A model generated the notes under the pieces. It searched no databases, was not told where the DNA came from, and saw only the letters and a program-made list of their open reading frames with translations. A stretch of 64,000 nt of DNA from Volvox africanus (taxonomy: Eukaryota > Chlorophyta > Chlorophyceae > Chlamydomonadales > Volvocaceae): contig BSDZ01000031.1 in NCBI GenBank assembly GCA_030268105.1, positions 186,001 through 250,000 on the forward strand, given 5' to 3'. Shown here piece by piece: positions 23,989 through 35,407 of this stretch. Position 1 is the stretch's first letter. Each line of letters begins with the position of its first letter. Both the position numbers and the translations under genes were made by a program.

Positions 23989-26266
23989 ATGATGGGCCGA
24001 CGGTCGGGAAGGCTCTTGCAGCTTGCAGGATGCTTGGCACTGCTACAAGCTGGTAGGGTTTATGTAGATGCAGCTCACACAGAATGTTGACGTTATCTGA
24101 TTGCACGGTGTTCAAATTTGAACCTGGTTCGTTCAGGCTGGGCGTTGGACGTTGACTATACGCCCGCGACAACGGCGGAGGCACTTTCAACATTCCCTTT
24201 TTGCAAATGCAACGACTATCGCACAAGAGCTTCACCATATCGGCTGAAATTTTCTGGGGTCAGCAAGAACACTGCCGGGACTCTTTCAAAACTTTGTTAC
24301 ACAATCGATATGGTAAGCCAGGACCGTCTAATCCTAAAAACGGTGCACTAAATCCTGGATTTCCTGCAATCCGCACACTAATAGGATATTTTTGGAAATC
24401 GTTTCTTCGAAGTTATGTTGACATTTTCCCCGACCCTCCTACGTATGGCTGCAGCCCGGCTGCTACGACACCACCAACGAGTGCTGCAAGTTAGTTTTTA
24501 AAAATCTTGAGAAGATAGAAATGGAAGTGAAGACTGCCTGTCAAAAGGATGTGAAGCAAGTCACGTTGAACGGCAAGTCCCGCACATTCTATGTCCTAAT
24601 GAATGACGCGGGGAGTAGTAGTGTGCTGCGCGTGCCCGCACTTGCCATCAGCAACGGTGGAGCGAATGGCAGCACGCTTTGCATCAATGTCAACGTCACA
24701 TCTCCTTGTGCAACACCCAGGGGCCTGTGCCAGGCTGGTGACGGAACGTGTAAATATGCGACTTTTGAGTCGAGCAACCATTTGTGCTGCGCGACCGCCA
24801 TTGATGGAATTCCTAAGGCGACTCCGTTGATCCCGGCACCAATACGTGCTCCCCTGGCACCGTCATCACCACCTCCTTCTCCACCGCCACCGCCGCCTCC
24901 TCCCCCTCCGCCCCCCCCACCACCATCGCCTCCACCGCCGCCGCCCCCACCGCCGCCGCCCCCACCGCCCCCACCGCCACCGTCCCCTCCACCGCCGCCG
25001 CCACCTCCTCCACCTCCACCTCCTCCTCCTCCACCGCCGCCACCCAGCCCTGTCCCTCCTTCGCCACCGCCACCACCGCCTCCTCCTCCTCCTCCGCCGC
25101 CGCCGCCTTTGAGGCCATCACCACCGCCGCCGCCGCCGCCGCCACCGCCACCACCGCCACCGCCGCCACCCCTCCCCCCGGCGCCTCCGAAGCCGCCCTC
25201 CTCAACCTGCGACTGCCTCAGTCCATTTATAGACAATTACTCCCGATGGCGCTTTCGTTTTCAGGAGTCCGAGGTGGTTGGCAACACAACCATATTCATC
25301 TTCACGCTTTCCGTGGATCCCTCTTCAGAATGCATTCCTGTGACGTATCGCGACGGCGACTGTTGCAACCAGGCCCTCGACGCCGTTTCCCTGGCTGTGC
25401 AATCAGCGTACGTCGATCGTGTCCAATATGCCAAAGTTTACACGTATAATGGCAGCGAGTTGGAGGTCAACGCTATTCATACGGCCAACGGTGGCCTGGG
25501 CATCACCCTGCCACAAATTCTTTACACCGTTGATATCCCCTCCGGCCAGTTTTACACGTTTGAGATCGCCTTCTCTGTTACGGATTGGGCCGATACAACG
25601 AAGATGCCTTGCCGTGCTTCGGCCTACACGCCGACACTGCCATCGTGCGATTACTGGATCCATGGCTGGCAGACCGTGCCTGGTAATCCGACAAGCATAT
25701 TGCCCCCCAACAATCTGACGGCAGGTTGCTGCCCCGAGGGTGTCGTCTCATTTTGCAGTGAGCGCATTAACAGCACCTGCAATCCCCGTCTTACAGACTC
25801 TCCGTTCCGGCTTGACTATGTGAACACGTCACAGACGCAGGCCACTAGCCAAACTACTGTAAGCTTCGCCATTTTATCGCAGCCAGTGACTACTGCGTTG
25901 GGCCCGCAGGAGGGCCTACCAGACTGTTCGGGTATGGCTTTGCAAGGGGTAAAGCTCTACATCGCGGATGCTGCAGCTGCCACAGTCACGGGTGTTGCAC
26001 TCAATAATGGTGCACTGACATTCAACATTGAGAGGGACGCTATTGGAACCTATATTGACGTGTCAGTACCAATATCCCGTTCGGGTATTGGGCATCTGGT
26101 TATGACTTTGGGAGGCCTCTTTAATCAGACCGATGTTTGCGCCAACAAAGTTGGGCAGTTCTCAGTCTGCAATTATGTCTTAAATGGGGCAGGCGGGAAG
26201 TGCTGTGCGATGGGTGATGTTGCGGTCGCAACAATTCAGCGGCCGTTGATCAAGTTTTATGGGTAA
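23989..26266 (+). CDS. Pherophorin (hydroxyproline-rich ECM glycoprotein), 3 exons
   Basis: Secreted extracellular-matrix glycoprotein of volvocine algae. Exons are 23989-24052, 24137-24312 and 24455-26266, with matching phases (1, 0), giving 683 aa. The start is chosen because MMGRRSGRLLQLAGCLALLQAG is a signal peptide, joined in phase to the next exon. Residues about 41-59 carry FPFCKC...SPYRL, the hallmark opening of a pherophorin domain, followed by the Cys-rich segment CYDTTNECCK and further Cys pairs. Residues about 219-328 are an almost pure Pro rod with Ser spacers (24856-25200), a probable hydroxylation and arabinosylation site. After the rod come one Cys-rich domain (CDCLSPFI...) and another that begins with CNPRLTDSPFRL, so the layout is domain-rod-domain-domain. 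The stop TAA at 26264-26266 overlaps a perfect donor-like GG|GTAAGT, so the true 3' end may lie further on. Confidence 0.85.
24856..25200 (+). repeat. Polyproline-coding CCN repeat (pherophorin rod)
   Basis: About 345 bp of almost uninterrupted CCN codons, mixing CCG, CCA, CCT and CCC, encode a rod of about 110 residues. It is low complexity on both strands, and the apparent Gly-rich reading on the minus strand is only its shadow. Confidence 0.9.
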
Positions 26267-27889
26267 GTGGATTTAGTTTCAACTTTTTTCGTGCAATACT
26301 GCACGGACTGGCGATGATTGTCACCCTTGCCCCCAGGACGCGATTGCGATAGCGGAAATTGATTACAACAGTCATAATAGAGTTCTTCACCAACGTGTCT
26401 AGGGGATTGATAGATTAGCGACGACCATGTGGTCTTAGCGATAGGTGCGGGTCCCACGTGTGCGGACTGCACGTCAGCGCATATCTTTTTAGATTGTTTG
26501 ACTAGATGCGTTTGGTGTTGAATGAAGTCTCAGGCGCTGATGGAGAACACTGAGTGGCGGCAAATTGGCGGGCTGAAGGGGCTGAGGTTAGATAAGCTAG
26601 CAGTGACATAGCGCTTGCACAGTTGCCTACAACGATTAGGCAAACTGCTCGTTATCAGCGTGACATAAGCGTCCGATCTTCCTGTGGTGAAACGGGGAGT
26701 TTTGAAACGCAGGATTAACATCGTTAGCTTGTAAAGTGTACCCGAAATATGTGCTCCCGCTCACAGTTAGGTTCTGGTCAGACGAGATTAATTTATCATG
26801 GGCAGCCCATGTGCGGACAGGCAGCATCAGGTGAGGGGTTTCGTTTGTGTCCGGTTGCAAGCCATGACATCTAACATCCTGTTCTTAAGCCTCATGCTAA
26901 AACCCACAGTGTTGGTGGTGTCTAAAGACACCGGTTCATACCACCGCCGGTGTGGTGATATGTCGCAAGGAGTTGTAGGATATGCATGATATCGTGGGAA
27001 CAGAAACAGGCAAATGGCTATTCATTGCGCGAAGATAGTCATAACAATATACACACCAGCTTCACTCCCAAACACCGTAATTCCTCTGTATCTTCTTATC
27101 CATGGACCATAGGCGGTGTTACCTTCTTTGTGTACGGAAAACGCAGACGGGAATACATGACCTTTCTAATCCATGTAATACGGCACCAATGCGTCATACA
27201 ACGAAACCTGGATCTCATTAGCTTGCCAAACGAACAAACTTAATCTTTCATCGGGATACGTTTACCAATGTAGTATCTCGGGGCGTCTACGGGTAGTGTC
27301 CAGGATGGACCGTGCATGGTCATCTTCCGATTGGGCCTTCGCTGCATGTTGGCGGACACAACAGAGATACAATAACAAACACCATTTACTGACCCCATGA
27401 CTTATTTCGCATTATTACCCTAATAACGACTCCCATTCCGCCTTTTAGACACCCTCGAGCTCTCCATACCATTGGCAGCCCGAACCCATAATTGCCGCTG
27501 TTTATGCCCACAAACCTGTCAAGGCCTGACCTACCGATTAACGCCTGGAAGAACTCATAAGAAATATAGAATCCAATTCATGGCTCTTTCTCAGCCATGC
27601 AGTCCCGTGTTCTCTCCTAGCATGCCCTAAACTCTAAGCTCCTGCGTTATACTGGGAGGTGAGCAACGGGAATGGGCTTTGCATCGCCAATACGAGCAAC
27701 GAAACCAGGTTTCATGACACGAGGTGGGGAGTGACTGCGCATCCATGTGCGTTTAGCTTTGTGCTGGTCATATTGATCCAATTAAATTTAACTTACTTGC
27801 TCTATATTACAACGCGCGCAGTTTCCTTGCCATTTTTCGTTTATCACCGATTTGTTAGCAGCTAAGGACACTCTTCCTTTGTATTTTAG
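26267..27889. other. Intergenic between pherophorin and kinase copy 1
   Basis: No coding exon was supported. In particular I found no kinase N-lobe (glycine loop, VAIK or HRD motif) upstream of 27890 on the plus strand. A dispersed repeat copy lies at 27270-27383. The rest appears unique and featureless. Confidence 0.5.
27270..27383 (+). repeat. Dispersed repeat, copy 1
   Basis: About 115 bp similar to 28606-28734 in the same orientation. Shared words include gtctacgggt, ggatggaccgtg and ggtcatcttcc. It lies upstream of the kinase exons, while the partner lies in a kinase intron. Confidence 0.65.
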
Positions 27890-29466
27890 CGCGCTGGTGA
27901 AGCTGGACCACACTCCCGACGCGCTGCCTGAAGACTCCCGGCAGCAGCCCTTCCTAGTGACCCCCTCCAGTGCCTCATCATCACCGACCCTGCCGACAAT
28001 CATTGCCAAGGTGGCGGATTTTGGTCTGAGCACACCGCTGGCAGAAGGGGCCACACCTGCCTCCAAGAACTTCCACGGGACACCCGCCTATGTGGCACCA
28101 AAGGTGGGTGTATGCCTGATACTCATTGAACAGATGTGTCTAACTCGACGAAAGTTGGGAGGCAGCGGGTAACAGGCTATCTCAGCGAGGTCAAATATAC
28201 ATGGTGAGGCATAGTATGGGGACGGGGCGGAGTGCATGGAAAGTCACCCTTGGCTTCTTAGCGTCCACTGTTGTGCCTTCATGTCTACATAAGCCACCCT
28301 TTCACTCTCATGCTCGTCACATGCTGATATGCCATCCGTCCGTGCCTTCTGCCATGTATGTCGTACTGGTATAACTATGTCCGCCTGCAGGTGACAAACG
28401 CTGGCAGGTTATCACCCCGCGCTGATGTGTGGTCTTTTGGCGTCATGCCGATTGAGCTGTTCTTCGGTTACTCTTTGCAGCAAGTACTCGACATTTATTC
28501 GGCAGTCCGCAGGTCCCCAGCGAGTCTTCGAGAGGGTCCGCCACACATGGTATAGAATGTAAAGAACCGCAGATTAGGGATACCCACCGGCCAGCCACGG
28601 CCTTGTGTAGTATCCTGGGGTGTCTACGTCTACGGGTTGTGTCCGGGATGGACCGTGTATGGTCATCTTCCAATCGGGCCTTTGCTTAAGCGGATCGGGC
28701 CTTTGCTTAAGCGGATACAACAGAGATACAACACCCTGCGCCCATGCATCCTGAGTCTGGATCCCGAGATACCGCGGACGTGTTCTGACGGCATGCACGG
28801 AACCGCGGGGTAGGGCCGGGATGCATTTATGTGCCGAATGACTCATCACCTGGATCTGAGCGATGTTCGGGAATGATGAATGGGATGGTTTCTTCGCACG
28901 GTGGTGCCGCGTCAGATACGTGTATGTGGTGAAATGGTGAAAACCAGGTGATGTTCTGAATGCAGTTTCTGCCCTTAACGATGCATGATCTTTATCTTAC
29001 GCGCCGGCCAGCCGCAGCTGCCACTCTGGGAACGGCCGCGGCTTGGTAACCCGCTTAGCACGCTTCGTAACATCTTGGTGTGCGTACAAACCTTCGTATC
29101 TGGAAATTCTAGACGAAGTGGCCGCATGCGGAGTCCTCAAATAATGAACTCTATCTTGGACATCTTCCATAACCTTGCGACCATCAACGTTTTCGTCATC
29201 ACGTGCAATCTATCTACCGACAACCCAACAGTCGATGGTCAGATACCAAGTCCTTCTGTTGTATCGATACGCGTGCATCATACCGGTATATATGTCCGTT
29301 CCCATAAATGTATACCGATGCTCCCGGCTGCATGCAGGACCTTGTGGTGTGCATTCCTGACCCTGAATACGCCGCGCTCGTGGAGAGATGCCTGGCACTT
29401 GAATCCCGAGATCGTCCCGACTTCGGGGAGCTGGTGGCTGCACTGAAGACTGGCCTTCAAAAATGA
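27890..29466 (+). pseudogene. Protein kinase C-lobe fragment (kinase copy 1)
   Basis: Three phase-compatible exons: 27890-28103, 28391-28549 and 29338-29466. They encode KVADFGLS (DFG, metal binding), GTPAYVAP in the activation segment, ADVWSFGVM (subdomain IX) and RCLALESRDRPDFGELVAAL (subdomain XI, with the conserved Arg), then a stop at 29464-29466. This is a Ser/Thr or dual-specificity kinase fold. The normally invariant APE Glu is replaced by Lys (APK), which should weaken the APE-Arg salt bridge. The first exon opens in phase 2, but no exon with ATP-binding or HRD motifs is found upstream, so this copy is probably truncated. The paralogue on the minus strand (58592-43257) keeps APE and has a last exon of identical length (129 nt). 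An unrecognised upstream exon would rescue the gene, so pseudogene status is inferred. Confidence 0.6.
28606..28734 (+). repeat. Dispersed repeat copy 2 with internal 21-bp tandem duplication
   Basis: Similar to 27270-27383. It contains two exact 21-bp direct repeats at 28673-28693 and 28694-28714 (atcgggcctttgcttaagcg plus g). It lies in the intron between kinase exons 28391-28549 and 29338-29466. A short related word also occurs in the matching intron of kinase copy 2 near 43570-43590. Confidence 0.7.
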
Positions 29467-31381
29467 GAGCAAGTGATGTTATAAGTATAATATAGTACGT
29501 CTTCGGATGATAATGGCAAGCAAAGGCTACGTACACGTTATGGGCGATATGGGCAAGTTTCGTTGCTGTATGTACTGCAGAATTAACTACAGGCACTCAG
29601 CGGGATATTTACCTTGGTAAGATACCAGGGAGTTGATTGATGCCTTTAATGCATACATACACCTACATGGAATTCTAAAGGCGCTAAACAGTTGTCGATC
29701 TTTCGGACCCAACCTTTGCTGCTGCCACAGGCTGGTATCATAAATTACCTACCTCGTACATGCCGCATTCTTAAGTAAGGTGGAAGGACGACTTAAGAGG
29801 CTTTGATGGATGCGACGGTTTGTTCGTTTATACGTTGTGTATTACTTGGCTCGACTCCTCGGATGTGGCTTGCGGAGAATGAAGTCCACCCAGCCCGGCA
29901 GCTACGTACCGTTGGACAAGCGAGCTGCCACTATGCCTCAAGCCACAAAGACACACCAAAGTCTGGGCGAGCAATAGTAGTTACAAACAGCTAATGAGGT
30001 ATGAGAACCTCGCCAAATATATAGTTGAAGTGTTAAGTGTCGTACGCTCCATCTAGATCGTCGAACGCACTGATTAGGAAAGAGATTGCTGGCTCAGCGT
30101 CAGAAGACCAAACGCCAGTCTTACTCCATGACAGAAACGTCATGACAGAAACATCCTAAACAGGCAAGACCTAGATATCACCGAGAATACCAATCGTTAG
30201 GAAGATAGAAGAAGTCTGACCGAATATCACAACACGTGGATGCCGCCGGATTGCATCGAACACATAATTTTGAGACGGAGTTGAGCTTGGCTAGGGCGGT
30301 CCTTGCCAGCGTTGTCTTGACGCACTGAATTGATGTCCGTGGACAATATGGGTTTCATCTAATATATAGATATATATAAGATATAATAATAGGTTTATAA
30401 GATATATGTATAATATAATTTTGTAATCAGTTGCTTGAAGCCTGTTTAAACACATTGAAAGGTCACCGCAAGAGCTTCAGGTCACTGCGTGCCTCGTTTG
30501 CTAGCAGGCGTAGTAGCGCCTGGCAACAGCGGGTGCAAATTATGTGCATATATCTACGGTGCACACTTGAGGAGCTGGCTGGCTAGCTCAATACTCGGCG
30601 AATAGACCAGCACCCAGCTAAATATTCATACATTCATATCACAGTTTGCCTTTAAAACCCTATTTAAATTCCAATCCAACGCACACATTGCTAGACTCTA
30701 TCTGTAGCAGCTAATGCATCATCGATTGATTGGGCTGCTGAAGGGAGCGAGACAGCTAGCTAGCTAGCTTATGTATACCCCCATGATGAGCGAGCGAGTC
30801 GTCAGCGAACGTTATCGGAAGGGCCGACAGATGCTACCCTGTTGCAAAGGCAGGTTAATTTATCTTTGATTTGGTGTCATTAAACGAGAGTGAAAGTTCT
30901 ATATACTTAATAAGCCAATGGCTAGGAAGAATCGCTCGGACGAAGTGACTTGCGACAAGCCGCCCGCCGACGACCCAAATGCCCGTCCAAGGCACCTTAC
31001 CTATGCAGTCGCAAGAGCCCACCATGCAACATCCGCATGCCCCACACTAATTCCAAGTCGCCGGCACGACTTCACAGGAGGCGCCACCATTTCCAATCTT
31101 GCACAATAATCTGACACTGCTTCTTCGACTGGTGCAGCAGAAGCAATACTGGCAGCAGCACAGCCTAGGCAGCAAGGCCTGGAGCAGGCGGCGCAGATCT
31201 GGCCGTGCAGCCTGAACTTCTGCTTCCGGCGGCGGCTGCGTGTCCGCCGCTCGGTTAGGTTGGTCCACCCGCCCGTGTCCAACCCAAGCAGCGGTCAGCC
31301 TTAATTTCTAAACGCGACGATTCTTCGGCCCCTCCGTGTACAGCCTCATCGCTGCTGATATAATCACTGGCGCTGGTGCAG
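29467..31381. other. Intergenic before the finger-protein gene
   Basis: AT-rich in parts, with TA-rich runs at 30358-30425 and a gctagctagctagctt run near 30757. A small open stretch starting at ATG 30918 and a Gln/Ala-rich stretch near 31130-31250 could be 5' exons of the following gene, but no consistent splice sites join them. Nothing else was recognised. Confidence 0.4.
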
Positions 31382-34300
31382 CCTCAGCAGCAGCACGCAG
31401 CAGCAGCAGGGCATATCAAGGGTCAGGCCACGGCTCAGATGGCCATGGCCCGACGAGGTGCTTGTCTCACCTGCGGCTCAACCGTCCATAACTGGGGTTA
31501 TACAACACCTGACGGCCGGTACACTTGTCATATGTGCTGTTTTAGCAACCGACAGGCGACGGGCTTCTATGGGCCCCTGGGTTCTCACTCCAGGGAGGAG
31601 GCAGACGGCGGCTTCAGTCGCTCCTGCGCTGAATGCGGTGCCAACAGGACACACTCATGGCGCGGACACAAACAGGTACATACGTACGGCGCGTGTCTAT
31701 AAGAACAATAACGATCCATGTACGAGTGAATATATTCGGGCTGCTGTGAAGAGGGCGGGTTAAAGGGGCTACAGGGCAGGTTCGTTGGGAAAGGGGCCGC
31801 GGGCAAGTCGTCAGTCGCTGGTGTCTTCATCGAGTCGAAACTTTGAAAGCTGCGTAATTCTGAGTTCTCGCGAGCGCGCCTCTGCCCTCTCGACGATCCG
31901 TCCATTTCTTAACTTCATTTTTAAGGAAGATACAATCTATGAGTAAGGCGCAACCTAAGGCGCAACCTTCTGAGGTAGCCGGGATGGAGGCTTTCTGTAA
32001 GCGTGATAGGGCGGCTGCATTCCTCACCAGCAAGCGGTCCTTAGCGAGCGAGCTAACCTGGGCTGAGCCCTATTTCCCAGTCTAGAGGGGCGGCCTCATC
32101 CATTCACCCCCATCGACTTCGTTCAGCATGCAGCCACACTTGTCTTTTGTCGGTTTACGTTGTGATGGCATGAATTTCCAAATGATTAGAGATGTCATGA
32201 ATTATCCGTATGCCGCCTACATACTACGCCTCAGCCTCTACCTCAGCCGTGGGCTTCGTTCCTTCCATGCCGCTACTTGTTGCATCACTGCTGCCGCTCC
32301 CATCGCCTCTCCATCCCATCGATCCCCAGCGTCCCGAGCTTTTTGTCTGCAATGCATGCCACATGCGTTTCAAAAGGAATGGCAGCTACAGACGCCGTGA
32401 TTCTGCAGTCAGAGAGGATTCAGACTGCGACGGCGGCATTGCAGGCAACACTGGCGGCAGTAGCGCAGCGCTGTGGGAATGTCTGACGAAGGAGGCGGCA
32501 GCTGTTGACACCTCCAACGCAGCCACCACCGCCCCACACCTGGCTGCGGCCCACGACGTCGGCGCTGCATGCGTCAGCGCTTCCTCTCTCCCGCAGGCCT
32601 CAATTCGGCCCGCGGGACACCGAACCAGCGACCCTTCGGCGCCTAATGGACGGGCGGTATCGACATGGCAAAGGGCGGCTATGATGCATGGTGAAGCCGA
32701 AAATGCCCCCGGTGGTAATCTCAAAAAAGGCAACATTGAAGACAGTGGAGCAAATCTCAAGAACAGCGAGGATGTCTCCGGAACCAGCCTGGGAAGAGGG
32801 CACAGCAATCTAGGCGCCAGATACGGGCCATGCGACACGTGCGGCCTAGCCCAATCATTGCGGTGGTATAAGCACAAGATGAATCCGAACAAAACCACTT
32901 GCCAGGCCTGTTACAACCGCTACCGCAGGCGGGGTACGTACGGGCAGCACCGAGCTCAGCTGGGCGAAGCGCCCGTCTCCAGCAATGGAAGGCAGCAGGG
33001 GGGGGAAACGGCGTCGGGGCCGACAGGGCGAGGTTGCGGTGGCAGTGGTAAGGGTGCCGCAAGCGGTGAACACTGTAACCCATTGTCATTTGAGGCTTTA
33101 GCGTCCGTGCGGCCGGCTGCGACGGATGGATTGATCGGCAATGACGCCGAGGCGGGGACTGTAGCGGAGCTGCCACCGCTGGCACCGGCGCTTCCTTTGC
33201 CATCACCGCCGCTGCTGGACATCCCGCGACCGATGCCGGCCGCAACATTCAAAAGTGCCGGGCCAGAGTTGTGCCGCAAGCGACAACGGATGGGAAGTAC
33301 GGAGTGCTGCCCGGTTTGCGGCGACGTTCAGCGGCGTCCACTAGCAGCGCCAGCCGGCGTACTTGGCAGTGGTGATGATGATAGATGCATTGACGACACC
33401 GGCAATCCGTGGCACAATGGCGATGGCAGCGTCAGCGATGGTGATGATGGTAGTATTGAGTGTGGTGGTGATGATTGTGGTGGTGATGATTGTGGTGGTG
33501 GTGAGACAGGGCGCCGCCGAGGTCGGTACGGGTTACAGCGTCACACATTCACACATATGGCACGCGGCACGCAGTCTTCGCCGCCTCTGGCAGCCGAAGC
33601 GGAAGCGCCACCCGGTCCCTGCAGCCCCGTTGTGCCACTGCATCCCGCCAACGCGGTGCTGCAGGACGGCTTGGCCGTACATGGCAACAGCAGCACCCTA
33701 GCACCTGTACCGAGGCAAGGCCGTAACGTTGTAGAGTTACCAGCTGTGGCGACCGCTGCGGCCGCGACGGGACCAGGTCCCGTAGCGATGGACATTTGCT
33801 TTGAAGGATTTCGGATGCCCCCCTCTTCGTTATCCAGGCCTGTGGAGGTGGAAGCAGTCAGAGTGTGGGATCCTCATGGCGAGGGGGAAGCTGCTGCTGC
33901 TGCAACAGCAGTATCAGGCAAGAGGGTCTGTGGCATTAGGGCAGAACCACCTCTGCTGGTTGCATCTCCCGGTGAACTCGAAGGTACTTCCGAGAAACCA
34001 AGGTCAGCAGAGCAGGCTGGTGTCGGCAGATCTGCCTCCGATGGAGCGGTCTGCACTGCTGCCGGTGACAGTGGCGCCGATGGCAGTGGCCCTCAGCGCT
34101 GTGCCGAGTGCGGATCTGAGACCACGTCCCATACATGGCGTATGCACCAATCACGACCGGGGCTCGTCAGGTGCTGCCGCTGCTACAATCGGTACCGAAC
34201 AGGAAGATCACACAAACACCCGCCGGGCGCCGTCAGCACCAAGCATGCGGGAGCTGCTGGTCACCCAAAAGAAATATTGAAACCGACCTCAAGCGTTGCT

Positions 34301-35407
34301 ACCCTTGCCGATGAATTTCAGTTTCGTGGAGCAAGGGAATGTGGTAATACTGAGGGAGAGGACACAATAGGAGATCCCGGCAGCGGCAGCCGCAACGCTA
34401 TGGGCTGGGTTATCGACACCGGCATGAACATGGTCAACGGACACTCCCAACCATTTCATCCCGCGGTTGACTTCGCGCGACTGGGGTCGCCGACAGCTGC
34501 TGGCATTGACGGCTTAACGACATGCACCACATACACGTGTGGCAATCCGGCACTCGAACGGATCACCCTGCAGTCTATGCCAGCTGCCGACACGGTGAAC
34601 GATATCCCCTACGTAGAAAGCGTGAGCGGAGGAGGTGCTGTCGCTGTCATGATTGCACGCAACCTCATTTTGCCTGCTGCAGTAAGCGGGAGCGGCGGGG
34701 TCGGCAGCCCTGGTGAAGCTGCTGGTGCTGACGTCGGTGCTGCTGCTGGCGCCCATATTGTCGCCATGGACACCACTTACGTATATTGTGAGGTCTGCGG
34801 CTCAACCAACACCGTCGAAACGATGATGCGCCTGCGCGACGGCCGCGGTAAGGGCCTGTCTCGACACCTGTCTCGTCTGATGCCGCCGCTAGCGACAATG
34901 CCTCGAGGACTCGGGATGTGTCGAGAATGCCGGGCGGCGCTGGGACTGGGGGCCCCTGTGAGGCAGCAGCCGATTTGTCAGTCGTTGAAGGACGAGGAGG
35001 ATGGCAAAGAGGTGGCGGGGCTGGAGAGACTTGGAGAGTCGCCGTTGTCCCCGCAATCATCACCGGCAGCAGCACGAGCATCAGGAATCATGCGGGAACA
35101 CGTTCTGGGAAGGGAGGATTATGGAGGCAAGGGGCGACTGGTTTGGACGTGTAGGGCCAAACATGATGGTGCGGAGCCTGACGCACCGGCGGAGGGTGGA
35201 GGAGAAGATGGCATGGAGGACGAGGAAAAAACAACGGAGGAAGAGAAGAACATGGAGAGAGAGGAAGGACGGACGAAGCAGGCTAATGAACCACGAGGTA
35301 ATTGCGAGGGGGATCGGGCGGTGCCGAAAGTATGGCCTGGTGATGAAGACGTGGGTCCGAATCCGTATCCGAAAAAAAGGGGCTGGTCTGGAGCAGGTTC
35401 TAAATAA
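31382..35407 (+). CDS. Protein with multiple GATA-like Cys4 zinc fingers
   Basis: Probably a nuclear DNA-binding protein; the target is unknown. Two exons are supported, 31382-31675 and 32330-35407 (phase 0 junction), about 1123 aa; the 5' end is uncertain. Finger 1: CLTC-X17-CHMC (31463-31537). Finger 2: CAEC starting at 31625 is completed across the intron by CNAC at 32348-32359 with X19. Finger 3: CDTC-X19-CQAC (32831-32911). Finger 5: CAEC-X20-CCRC (34100-34183). A half finger CPVC lies near 33309, and a Cys4 set with a long loop at 34787-34930. Fingers share WR/WYxH in the loop and a basic follow-on such as NRYRRRGTY, NRYRTGR or MRFKRNGSY, so they look like internal duplications of one module. 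Spacing and CG fit GATA fingers, but the loop differs from canonical GATA. Linkers are disordered Ala/Gly/Pro-rich, and the C-terminus is acidic. The stop is TAA at 35405-35407. Confidence 0.7.
33451..33504 (+). repeat. 15-bp tandem repeats (GDDCG coding)
   Basis: Units of the type tgtggtggtgatgat occur about three times in a row and encode a CGGDD repeat in the finger protein linker. The short period is a multiple of three, so the frame is kept. Confidence 0.6.

Noticed and set aside
24589..25236. Long Gly-rich reading frame on the minus strand opposite the pherophorin rod
   Set aside because: It is the exact complement of CCN proline codons; the plus strand has signal peptide, splice phases and family motifs.
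35001..35397. Alternative Arg-rich frame overlapping the end of the finger-protein exon
   Set aside because: The first part is the off-frame reading of an acidic Glu/Gly-rich tail; only the portion after about 35398 looks like a separate exon.
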